Assembly: GCA_025765595.1 (NCBI GenBank)
Contig: JAIVFH010000004.1
Coordinates: 620,001 to 684,000, forward strand
Reading direction: 5' to 3'
DNA: 64,000 nt
Source: Obelidium mucronatum
Taxonomy: Eukaryota; Chytridiomycota; Chytridiomycetes; Chytridiales; Chytriomycetaceae
Both the position numbers and the translations under genes were made by a program. Below are positions 47,701-57,785 of this stretch, in pieces. How positions within the stretch are numbered: position 1 is the stretch's first letter; each line of letters starts with the position of its first letter. The notes under the pieces are model-generated. The model had not been told where the DNA came from. It saw only the letters and a program-made list of their open reading frames with translations, and made no database searches.

Positions 47701-48228
47701 CTTGAAGAACTCCAGGCACGTTGCGACCACATGCACGACCTTGTCTTCCCGGAAATCGCTGCCACAACCCGCCGCTACCAAGCCATTATGCGAGAGAAAT
47801 ACAACAAAAAATTCAACGTGAAAGACGAATTGTTCCCTCTGAACTCCTACGTTATGGCGAAACCCGACGTCCGCGAAAGCAAAACCGAACCGCGTTACGA
47901 AGGACCATACAGGGTAATCAAGCGAACACGCAATGCCACTTACCAGCTACTGGACGCAGACGGATCACCACTCAGCCGCAACTACGCACCTCACCAGTTA
48001 AAACTAATTTCCGCACACACTACATTCCTACCCACAGCCGAAGTCTCCAAAATCCACGCCTTCAGAACAAGCCCAACACAGGAAAAAGAATACTTAGTCT
48101 CTTGGAAGAACTTCGACGACTCCTACAACGAATGGATACCACACTCCCACTTCCAAAACACTACTATCATCAGCGACTTCCACAAAAAAGACCTCACCAA
48201 ACGCAAACGAAAATTTCCTACTACCTAA
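44715..48228 (+). CDS. Retrotransposon Pol: protease, RT, RNase H, integrase, chromodomain
   Basis: Four coding blocks, 44715-45099, 45153-45880, 45929-46700 and 46751-48228, are joined by GT-AG introns of 53, 48 and 50 bp that contain stops. The protease-like segment reads LVYQGAMCTSI where the D-[ST]-G-A motif is expected. RT has STMDLDGAYHQY and FGLKNLPVQFQELM, but the Y-x-D-D box reads YIND. RNase H starts ATDASNFGIGAML and has TDHKALTYL. Integrase has a C-x2-C half-finger (CPEC) and a full D,D,E set: AIDLATI, SDNGREF and NGLAENHVK. The chromodomain shows EYLVSWKNFDDSYNEWIP. The start at 44715 is the first ATG of the frame and is uncertain. Confidence 0.85.
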
Positions 48229-48256
48229 CTCCCAATCACCTAACTCTCAACTCACA

Positions 48257-48270
48257 ATCTGGGGGGGTGA
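48257..48270 (+). promoter_or_regulatory. Polypurine tract
   Basis: A run of G ending GTGA directly before the 3' LTR, the expected position of the plus-strand primer. Confidence 0.7.
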
Positions 48271-48476
48271 TGTCGTATCCCTCATTACCGCCTTTATTAC
48301 TGGCACTATTTATCTCTCTATTCATACTTCCCGTCACTCAGTTATATTTATTATTCTATTTGTCTGTTATATTTATTAATCAACATTGTGTGTAATGAAT
48401 AATAAATTCCTAAAGTTCCAAAGGACGTCATCGTTCACTCCCCTCACTCCTCCTCCATACAATAACAGACACCTCA
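48271..48476 (+). repeat. 3' LTR
   Basis: 206 bp, one mismatch to the 5' LTR (T for C in AATAAATTCC). Confidence 0.95.
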
Positions 48477-49143
48477 GATTCTCCTTGGTCCTCGAATGAT
48501 ACCTCCTTCAATATCAGCACTTAGCCACATGTCTTCTCTGAGCCTCCAGAGCTTGAAGTTAGAGGGCACGATGCCTGATGGTTTATGGGATCTGGTAGGA
48601 TTGAGGACGCTTGAACTCACAACGAATTCGCTGTCTGGATGTTTATCACCGAAAATTGGAAAGCTGCATTGTCTGGAAACTTTGAACTTGTCGTACAATC
48701 AATTTGATGGGAGTCTTCCAGAAGAGTTGGGCAATTTGAAGGAAATGAGGGTCCTGCGAATTGCGGGGAACCGTTTCAGTGGAAACATTCCGGAATCGAT
48801 TGGGAACATGAAGCAGTTAAAAATTTTAGATTTGAGTGGTAATAGACTGCTTGGGTGTGTCGCTGCTAGTTTGTGCCAATTGCGGCGGTTGGAAGAGCTT
48901 GACCTGAGTCGAAATCGAGGCATTAGTGGCTGTATTCCATCCGGAATTGGGCTCATGACAGAACTTCTGTCTCTGTGCTTGATCGGCATGGATTTGGAAG
49001 GAGAGATTCCTCGTGAACTTGGTCAGCTAACGCGTTTGACGCATCTAGCACTTTCGCACAATCCCAAACTGAGGGGAGAGATACCAGCGGAAGTCAAACA
49101 ACTTCCTGGACTGTGCTTGCTTGACTTCAGTCTCAGCGGATGA
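48477..49143 (+). pseudogene. F-box/LRR gene, 3' fragment (LRR domain)
   Basis: Begins with the right-hand GATTC duplication. The in-frame continuation of the 41978 fragment starts at 48482 and encodes about seven leucine-rich repeats of the plant/receptor type (LGNLKEMRVLRIAGNRFSG; LRRLEELDLSRNRG; LTRLTHLALSHN), ending at 49143. No other lesion is present in either half, which agrees with a recent insertion. Any product would need a new promoter or start. Confidence 0.8.
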
Positions 49144-49204
49144 CAAATAGAAACTCGTTTTCTCCAATATTTATTGGATTTTTATAAAATAAACCGATAA
49201 TCCC

Positions 49205-49766
49205 ATGAGTAACAGCATCCGCCAGCGACGAGCGGGAAGCCCTCCACCTGCATCTCCGACAGTAGGACTTGGGAATGGAATGACGAGGCGAAGTCAGACG
49301 CAACAAGCGGGAAACCTCAACAGTGGCTTGACAGAGTCTGACACACCGCTGTCTCAAGAACACACACCAGCCGTGGAAGACCAACAATTGAGCGAAGAAG
49401 ATCTGAGATTAAAGCAAATTGAAGAAGCGAAAGAAATCTTGAAGCAGCGATGGAGGAACTGGCACGTTCGGAGTTTTTGGTCGTTGGTTATGATTGGTTC
49501 TTTCTGGCTGATACTTTTAATGGGCCATGCAGTGAGTATCATCTGATTTATTTATAGCACGAATCTTAAACTTTGGCTCTCATAGTGGGTAGTGGCGCTG
49601 GTGACGGTTATCCATACATTGGTCTATCGAGAAGTGATCTCAATTGCCTGGGTCCCTTCGAAAGTAAAGCGAATGCCTTGGTTTCGAACAATGACTTGGT
49701 ACTTTCTCCTGAGCACAAACTACTATCTCTGTAAGTTCAATGTTTATTACTCTGCATAATATTAAA

Positions 49767-49825
<59 letters not shown>

Positions 49826-50896
49826 TGGCCAAACCGTAATTCAATATTTCAAACAAAACGGCTTCGTCGATTCCCCTCTCGCAACCCATCACTCATTCGT
49901 CTCATTTATTCTCTACGTCCTTGGATTTGTCTTTTTCGTTTTCAACCTCCAAAAAGACCATTACAAGTTTCAATTCAGTCAATTCGCATGGACACATATG
50001 ACTCTTCTTCTCGTGGTTGTACAATCTCAATTCATTGTCAAAAATATTTTCGAAGGTCTTGTGTGGTTCTTGGTGCCTGTTTCTCTTGTGATTTGTAACG
50101 ATATTACTGCCTATGTCGCGGGATTCTTTTTCGGGAAAACTCCATTGATTCAATTGAGTCCCAAAAAGACGTGGGAGGGCTTTTTGGGGGGATTCGTGGC
50201 AACAGTTGTGTTTGGCTTCGTTTTTGGTGGCTGGATTATTCGGGAAAAGTACATGATTTGTCCAGTTTCAAACCTGCGGACGAGCTATTGGAGTAATTTG
50301 GATTGCGAGCCGAATCCGGTCTTTCGATTTGTAGACGTGGCGGTGCCGCAGCAGGTTACTTCACTTGTCTTCACTGTGACTGCTGGGATGGTACAATTTG
50401 TGAAATTCAAGGTTGCCCCATTTCAGTTGCACGCAGTAATTATGGCATTGTTTGCTAGTATCATTGCTCCGTTTGGCGGTTTCTTTGCGTCAGGTAATCA
50501 ATGGTTGGCTGTTCCCATGTCACCTAACATACATCAAAACGATAGGTGCGAAACGAGCGTTTAAGATCAAAGATTTTGGAGATTATATCCCAGGGCATGG
50601 AGGAATCACGGATCGGATGGGTACGGATAATTTTTAAGATGTCATACAACATTGAATAACCCTTTTTCCTGACTATCTTAGATTGTCAATTTCTTATGAG
50701 CTTTTTTGCTTTTCTTTATTACCAAAGTTTTATTGCGGCTCGAGGGCTTACTGTTCCTGAAGCAATGGATCTTATTGTGACTGGCTTGAATTCAAGTGAT
50801 CAGATGGAGCTCTTGAGGCAACTGCAAAGCTATATATCAATTAATCAACAGCCGCAGGGAGTCGGCGCTGTTCCTGCTGTACCTCTTGGTGTTTAG
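49205..50896 (+). CDS. CDS1: Phosphatidate cytidylyltransferase (CDP-diacylglycerol synthase)
   Basis: Makes CDP-diacylglycerol from phosphatidate and CTP in the ER membrane, the precursor of PI, PG and cardiolipin. Exons: 49205-49531, 49586-49730, 49825-50493, 50546-50620 and 50682-50896. A soluble Ser/Pro-rich N-terminus precedes about eight TM helices. Family motifs: [21 protein letters not shown], cited by its core [19 protein letters not shown]; and the split signature [24 protein letters not shown], here recognisable from [13 protein letters not shown] and DRMD. The third intron boundary follows a run of over 50 A. Length and order are those of yeast Cds1. Confidence 0.93.
49769..49823 (+). 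repeat. Poly-A homopolymer (~54 bp) in a CDS1 intron
   Basis: Uninterrupted A from about 49769 to 49823, ending at the AAG acceptor. Far longer than other homopolymers in the window. Confidence 0.85.
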
Positions 50897-51013
50897 AGTG
50901 TTTTCCGGGAAACAATATGATGAGTTAAATGGTTTCGACCAAATGCGAAGGGGCATAATAAATGTGGCTCGTTTTTTCATATGTGAAGATGGTCAGCAGT
51001 ATCAGATGTATTG

Positions 51014-53320
51014 TTACGAGAATATGGCATTTACAATTGCAACAACACGAACCGCCAGCCCCTTTTCGTGCCCCCATTCCACCAGCACATAATCATCATC
51101 ACAGCCTCCCTCATATTTTGGATCACCACCAGTTCCATAACCGCCCACTACACGAACCAAAACCTGGTTATTATTCATGCGGATTTCTTTTTCCTTGGCA
51201 TTTGAAAACACGGTGGTATCAATTCCTTCTTGTCGTAGCATATTTGCGCATTGCTTCAATGCAGATTCTAGCTGCTGATAAACGATTTCTTGAGGTGTTG
51301 GTTCGTGTTGAAACTTTCGCTTGTGCTGTTGTGGCTGTTGTTGAGTTTGTTGGTGTCGCATTTGAACTTGTCCAGCAGAAAAAAGTTTTCGAAATCGGAA
51401 TGTCAAGGAAAGGGGAATCAAGTTTTGCTCTGCGCGAGCTTCCGTTGAGTCTAATAGAGTGGGAAAGTTTGGGAGTTGTGGAACAGTATCAGCACTTCCG
51501 GGAAGTACCACAACGCCCGAGAAGGGAAGACTGGTTGGAATCGGTACGCTTGGATGAAAATGCTTCTTTTTTTTAGGCTGTTGTTTCCGCAGAGGTGTCT
51601 TGCTGTTAGTCGCTGATGCAGTGGCTCGATCCAATGCGTCTTCAGACATGATTGCGTGCACATACTCTGGACAGTCCAGAGTGATACTTGTGCCATTTGC
51701 TGGGTCATAGCAAGGAATTCCAGTTTCATTGTGAATCCGCTCTTTAAGTACAGCCATTTTGCGAGCTTCTCCGTGAACAAGCATTCTGTTTTTTGGGTGT
51801 CAACAAAACTTTAAAGCATTGATATTATACAATAAATCAAAAACCCTACACGTTACGAGGCCGACACATTCCAATCAACTGCAAAATACCCTTTGAATCC
51901 GCGTGTGCACTGAAACTCAAATTCTTGACTTGCAAGTTCACATTGACTTTTGTAACCTTGTCCACATCAATCACTTTCTCGCCAGCTAGCACTTTTGCCC
52001 CAACTGTTCCAGGGACGCAGTATCCAGGTAGAATAATCATATTTTTGGGGTCACCGCACCATTTTTTGAAGACATCTAGCGACTGGCCGGCATGCAACAT
52101 CCCGGGAGATGCAAAAAGGACCATAGGTCCAGGTTCGTCAGCATATGTTCGATCAAACGGCTTAATGTGCTTGAAGTCGAACATATTGTGAGACTGGTGG
52201 GTATCACTGCCGTTGAAGGATGTTTTAATCTTTTCGTTGGTCCATCCAAGAAAGAGTTTGTAATATTGGTTCGCCCGTTCAGTAAGACCTGCGGAGAAGT
52301 AGATGGGTGCTTTGAGTCCGGTTTGCGCCCAGTATGAATCAATAAGAATACAGAGTTCTTGAGCTCTTCCAAGGGCGAAAACGGGAATCTAGTAGATTTT
52401 CTTAAACGGGTTTTTGTCCAAATTTGGAAAACTTACCAAAACTTTTCCTCCATTCAAAACACATTCGTGTACTTGTTGCAAGAAATCCAATTCCCTTGTT
52501 CGCTTACTGGCTCTTGTTGTAGTAGCATAAGTTGTTTCCGTGATCAACAAATCAGGTTCACAAGCATCGATCCATGCAGCTCCCAAATGCCGATCTGGTG
52601 TCATGTTGTAATCGCCTGTATATACAACACTCAAATCCCTGACTTTGATGTGAAACATTGCGGCACCAAGGACATGACCTGCATAGTATGGTTTGATTGA
52701 CAGTTCTGAATCGACCTGGACAGTTTCATGGAGAGTCACAGGGATAACCTTGGCAAGACAGGCGCGAATTTCTTGAGATGTGAAGAAAGAAGTATCTCCC
52801 TTTCTTTCCGTAACAACTTTCCTGCAAAAACAATGGAGGTATGTTGAGTGTTCAGAACTTTTGCCTCTGTGGAACTCAACGAACCTCATGTCATCAAGAA
52901 GGATTGGGGCGATCGCTCGCGTCGGCGTTGTCATATAAATAGGACCATCATATCCACATATTTCCGTAAAGTATGGAAGAGCTCCGCAATGATCCAAATG
53001 GAAATGTGAAATAATGATGCAGTCAAGCACAGCATTGAAATTGCCTGTCTTTGATAGATACGAGAAATCTGGAAAGCGGCGATTGTCCGAGAAGCCCATA
53101 TGCATTCCGCTGAAATTAATTCATGGCTTAAACCGTGTATTCGATCCAATGCAAGTTCCAAAACAAACCAGTCGAGCATGATGTTCTTATTTCCTATCGT
53201 GAGAATGAGACACGAGCGCCCCACGTCTGAAACAAATCAGTACTTGGGAAGAATAAGTTAGGATAATAAATAAGTGGGAGCACCTTGTCCAGCTCCAAGA
53301 GGAACACACCGAATCGACAT
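51014..53320 (-). CDS. INTS11: Integrator complex subunit 11 (RNA endonuclease)
   Basis: Metallo-beta-lactamase/beta-CASP endonuclease of Integrator, which cleaves nascent snRNA and paused mRNA transcripts. Exons: 53320-53284, 53226-53169, 53109-52885, 52821-52437, 52388-51850 and 51786-51014. It opens [19 protein letters not shown]; the zinc motif is HFHLDHCG, followed by [50 protein letters not shown] and VHGEARKM. Near-identical spacing to human INTS11, and VLGAAMF with GYDGPIYMT separate it from CPSF73. The C-terminal third has Gln/Lys-rich inserts before a conserved-looking end. Integrator is missing from well-studied yeasts and moulds. Confidence 0.88.
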
Positions 53321-53362
53321 TGTGTTGGAGTTTAATAACAAAAAAATAAGAAATAAAAAGAC
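53321..53362. promoter_or_regulatory. Very short divergent promoter: INTS11 / SPT4
   Basis: 42 bp between the two start codons, AT-rich. Both genes act on RNA polymerase II elongation, so co-regulation is plausible. Confidence 0.4.
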
Positions 53363-53828
53363 ATGGCTGACATTCTCCCAACAGAAAACAACAGAAACAA
53401 ATGGAGAGGTAAGAGTACAGTATTTGCTTATTCTGTTTGCTTATCTGACCAATGTTTAGCTTGTTTGTTGTGCGGGCTCATCAAAACATCAGCCCAGTTC
53501 AAACATGACGGATGCGACAACTGCGAAGACGTACTAGAGTTGCGTGGATCCAACAAGAGAGTATCAGAATGGTAAGGGTGATTGTTGTTGATGTGAACAA
53601 TGTTTCTAAGTCAGAAGGAACACTTGAAGCACTTCTGCACAATTTGACGGAGTCGTGGGTCTTACACAGCCTGATGCTTCTTGGGTTGCACGTTGGCAGA
53701 GATGCGACAAGTTTACTCGGGGGATCTACGCCATCCGAGTCAGCGGGCGGCTGCCTGAAGATTTGATCGAAGATATGAAAGACAGGGGATTCAACTACAG
53801 GCCGCGAGACGGATCAGTCAAAGATTAA
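53363..53828 (+). CDS. SPT4: Transcription elongation factor Spt4
   Basis: Small zinc-binding partner of Spt5 (DSIF) on RNA polymerase II. Exons: 53363-53408, 53460-53571 and 53630-53828, ~118 aa, usual for the family. The zinc site is C-x2-C (ACLLCGLIK) and C-x2-C (DGCDNCEDVL), followed by FDGVVGLTQPDASWVARWQR, cited by its core SWVARWQ, and YAIRVSGRLPEDLI; ends NYRPRDGSVKD. Divergent from INTS11. Confidence 0.92.
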
Positions 53829-54040
53829 GCATTTATTTAAAATAAAGGGGGGGCTCTACTTTTCCAGTTTGGATTTGCGATAGAAGGGAAAGTCAAAGTG
53901 GGAAACACAACATGACTTTCCAAAGACTCACACCATCCAACAGTCTAACTTGGTCAACAGTTATCTTACTGCAGGCTGATGATGATCGTCGCGTATCTTT
54001 GAATTGTCATCAACAAAATAATATCACCTGCAATTGAAAA

Positions 54041-55822
54041 ATGGACGCGATCTTGGATCCCGCGAAAGTCGAGGCGTTTTCATCATACGCAGATCATCAT
54101 GAACTCTTTGATCTGTTTGAAAATATGGTCAAGAGCGTATTGGTCGAGATGCCACAAGACCCGTTGCAACATATGATTGATCACTTGAAGCAACCCACGC
54201 GTCTGTATACTCTCACAAAATTTTCTCAATTGGCTTTTATATTCATATCTTTTTGGCGCTTGTTTAGTACCAGCTATTGTCATCTGTGGACCGCCACGTT
54301 CGTGTGTGAATAACCTTGTAAGTCAAATTTGATTCAAAAAAGTGTGCTGAATACGCGCAGGCACAAAAAGTAGCGGCTCATTTAAACACCGTGCACATAT
54401 CCGTAAACGCGCTGCTTGTTTCAGCTATAGAACGCCAAACATCTTTAGGGCAACAAGCTCGCCCCTTTATGGAAAAGGGACAGCTCGTTCCTGACCAAGT
54501 CATTCATAATCTCGTTTCTCAAAGACTGCAGGAGCATGATGTGATAACCACTGGATTTGTTCTGGAAGGGTACCCTGCAACAAAAGACCAGGCTGTCGCG
54601 TTTCAAATGAAGGGCGTCTTTCTTACTTCTTTTGGTATATAGCTCTATTTCCTGACCGAAAACAAGGCTCTTCTAAGATTTCTACAGTGTGGATCGACTG
54701 TGATGATAATGCGATTCTGGACTACAACGCAGGATTGGTCACAGATCCAATCCACAAACGAGATTACCATGAAGTCTATTCTCCACCCCCAAATGACTCA
54801 GAGATTTTGGGGCGTCTTGTTCACCGAGAATACAACAGTCGAGAATCCGTAACCAAGAGATTGCACTATTACAGAAGACACATCCCAGCAGTCGCATCTT
54901 GCTTTCATCGAGCAAAAATCTGTAAAAGATTGAAATACATGGACGCCCACGGAATTTGGGGCAGAGAAGATCAGGTTTTTCATGACGTGATCAATGTTCT
55001 TGGTGGAAAGAGGGTGACCAGGGCTCCCAGGCAGTTCCGACTTGTCATACAAGGCCTTCCAGGCTCTGGAAAATCAAGCTTGGCTGCAGAAATTGAGAAA
55101 AAGTATGGATTTGTGCATGGTATGTGGTATACTCCTTTTGGAATGTTGTTTCTGATAAACTCCTTCACCCAGTATCACCAAAAAAAATTATTCTGGAGGA
55201 AGTTTCATCAAAGTCGCGTGGAGCAAAAGCACTCTTGGATTACATTCACTGTCCAGATGAGACGCCAGATGACTTGATAACTCATTTAATCATAAAGCGC
55301 CTGCAGCGATCGGACTGTGTGAATCAAGGTTGGGTGTTGGAGGGATATCCCAACACGAAAGCCCAGGCAACTGCGCTTAAAGACAAGGGAATCGTTCCAA
55401 ACAGACTCATTTGGCTGAAAACAACGGAAGAGACCTGCCGCAACCGACTCTCGAAACGCCGTCAAGATCCATTGACTGGGCGACTTGCTAATCTGACCGC
55501 GCCACCACAGGACATTTCGATAAACTTGGTGGAATCGTGGCCACTACACGATCCAGTCGCAGATAAGGAAGAGACGGTTTTGGATCGCATTAAGAAGCGC
55601 TCTGGGCTGAAAAAGGAGTTGGAATCCCTTTATGGGTACAGAAAGAATGTAATTCCAAAATTGGGAACTGTTCCGGTTGAAAGCGATGGAATTATGCAAG
55701 AAGTTGACGCTGAAGGTCTTGGAGAAAAGGATAGCAAGGGGCGGCAACCTGCTTTTGAACGAGTCTTGGAATTGGTAGACGATATTTTGATGAAACCGAT
55801 CCCAGTAGCTCTAGACGCATAA
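54041..55822 (+). CDS. AK8: Adenylate kinase 8-like (two AK domains)
   Basis: AK8 is a tandem adenylate kinase of motile cilia in animals. Exons begin at 54041 and include ones from 54361 (AQKVAAHLN), 54689 (VWIDCDDN) and 55174 (SPKKIILEE) to 55822. The N-terminus MDAILDPAKVEAF to HHELFDLFENM and the phrase DPLQHMIDHL match AK8. Domain 1 has the P-loop region ICGPPRSCVNNLAQK, lacking the Lys, but keeps FVLEGYPAT. Domain 2 has a normal Walker A, QGLPGSGKSSLAAE, WVLEGYPNTKAQ and the LID-like KRRQDPLTGR. The first intron's donor (near 54203) is ambiguous by one phase. Confidence 0.84.
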
Positions 55823-56039
55823 AACACGTATCAGGTTTTCCCTTTATTATTAAAATAAACTTTCCTTTTTTAATCACCAAGACTACTTAAATACGTTGAG
55901 CTCTTTTTCAAACTTAAGGAAAATCGATGATGTTTCAAACTCCATATACAGTATATAATTTGAGGCTTTAAATTCAATGCATTCATTTGCAAATCGTATA
56001 TGAAATTCCCTCCAAAAAAAAAGTCATAACCCAATTTTT

Positions 56040-57713
56040 TCAGGGCAACCAGCTCCAAGACCCACAATCAACACAATCACGTCGAACTTTGCATTCCGGA
56101 ACATATTCCCATTTCCGCAAGAACGAATCCAACACGAATTGTATTCCATGGTTGTTGATGCTTTCTTTTGCAAAAATCGAAACAGTGCTGTCGTCCTTGT
56201 TTTCGCTCATTTCTTGATCGCTCTGAATTCTCAACACAGTTTCCTTGTGCCCACCACCACTGCCACCTCCGTCAGGCGGTTTCTTTCCGTCAGTTCCTAC
56301 AGTATACACACATTCCTTGCCCAAATGGCACTTGGTTTCGATCGCGTACTAAAATATGACGTCAATAAAGAAAAAGTTGGTCCAATGTACGACAAGAGAT
56401 ATGAATACTCACGCCGCCTAACCAGCAACTACTATATATCCCACTCATACAAGTACCCAAATAGATTGGATCTCCATCATTTCCAAACTGGTAAATTTCG
56501 AGAGTTTCGAGAAAATCATCCCAATTCTCTTCGCTTGTTGTGGTACTCTTTGACATTGTAAATTCATTGGATTTGGAAGACAGGAAAGCAGGTGGTGCAG
56601 GCGGGAGAAGTCCTATTCGTTTCGCGAATAGAAAGTCGCCTGGTGGTTCAAATGTGATGGCGGGAAGATCGAAAGTAAGAGAAACGAGGGATGCTAAAGA
56701 GCCACCAAGAGAGTGGCCTGTGGTCCATGCTGTAAAAGTAGGATACATATCCATTGCAGCGTCTGCTATTGTCTGATAGTAATATGTTAAGAATAATGGA
56801 AGTAGCCGTTTAAACGGCGAAATCAAAAAACTGAACTGTTGCTAGTCGATAGTAAGATTCCTTGTAATCTGATGCTTCTTGTACGCATTGCACTGCAGAC
56901 AGGTAATGTTTCACTGACTGACCAAAAAATGAGCCAAAGAAGATATAGGTACATACATTTGCACTCAGTTGCAGCAGAGTTGGCACATGCACAACCTTCG
57001 ACAGCCCTCCAACTCCACCCAGCCTTCCCACAACAACACGAAAACATTTTGTTATCATTCAACTTGTCATTTGCGCCAGTTTTTCCACCTTGAAAAGGTG
57101 TTTGTAATGAGGTTCCTTTGATGACTATAACAATGACCTTGATTTGCGGATCAGTTGATTTGTAAATGTGGCCACGGATAGCCGACTTTGTGCTTCCGAA
57201 GCCGTCTTTTGGAGCCCAACCAGGAATAGGCAGCCATTCAGTCGAGTCTGGCTCATAGTATGCATTGAAAGCCATCAGACCAAAATTCAAGATTGTCTGC
57301 TTGTCTGTGTGGTCTGGCAAGATGGTGTCGCGATGGCCCAGCACGCGCGATTGGTCCCGACTGTTTCCCTCCGCCTGACTCCTTGTCGTCTAGAACAGCA
57401 GAACAGTTTGTTAAGACTCGACGCGTTCGCCTCCAGCCTCAATCAAGCCAGTTACCAGCAGTGCGTGGTGCGACCACAGCGGCACTGAGCCGTTGACTTC
57501 GCGCACGTCGAAGGACCAGTTGCTGTCCAAGTTGTTCTTCACGCTGACGCCATCGTCGCTCTGCCACCGCAGCGCATCGCCGTCGTCCACTTTCAGTACT
57601 TCGGCAAACGCGTTGTCGGCTTCCGCATCGAAGCCGCCGCGCACAACGGCGGCGAGACGCAGCTGCAGCGCGCGAGTCGCAGCGGCAAGGACGAGAAGAG
57701 GAAGGAGGCGCAT
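56040..57713 (-). CDS. ATG15: Atg15-like vacuolar lipase
   Basis: Lipase that breaks down autophagic and intravacuolar membranes. ATG 57713 opens a signal peptide (MRLLPLLVLAAATRA). Exons include 57713-57456 and one starting 57389 (TTRSQAEG to VLGHRDTILPDHTDK). Family motifs: ILNFGLMAFNAYYEPD, AIRGHIYKS, IKGTS, GGKTGANDKLNDNKMFSCCC, the lipase elbow GHSLGG, FEPPGDFLFAKR and QFGNDGDPIYLG, with C-terminal FLRKWEYVPECKVRRDC and DCGSW. Cys-rich spacing agrees with fungal Atg15. Ser of GHSLGG is the nucleophile; later Asp (NDGDP) and His would complete the triad. Its start faces the next gene across 72 bp. Confidence 0.87.
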
Positions 57714-57785
57714 GTAGACGGAAATATTAAGTGAGTAAAAATAAAGTGAGAAAAATAAAAACAAAAACAAAAACAAAAACACAAA
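57714..57785. promoter_or_regulatory. Short divergent promoter: ATG15 / dsRBD-like gene
   Basis: A 72-bp spacer with AAAAAC repeats near 57760-57780, flanked on both sides by GC-rich first exons. Confidence 0.4.

Larger units (their letters stand above)
42267..48476 (+). mobile_element. Ty3/Gypsy LTR retrotransposon (chromovirus), full length
   Basis: A 6.2-kb element bounded by 206-bp LTRs and a 5-bp target duplication. Order: 5' LTR, ~50-bp tandem repeats, gag (43011-44333), pol (44715-48228) with protease, reverse transcriptase, RNase H, integrase and a C-terminal chromodomain, a purine-rich tract, then 3' LTR. RT-RNaseH-IN order and the chromodomain place it among chromoviruses. The LTRs differ at one base, so insertion was recent. 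Three short introns lie within pol. No tRNA-type primer-binding site was recognised after the 5' LTR. It sits in, and in the same direction as, an F-box/LRR gene. Confidence 0.93.

Noticed and set aside
52885..53109. CPSF73/Ysh1 instead of INTS11
   Set aside because: [16 protein letters not shown] and [11 protein letters not shown] match INTS11 more closely over the whole length.
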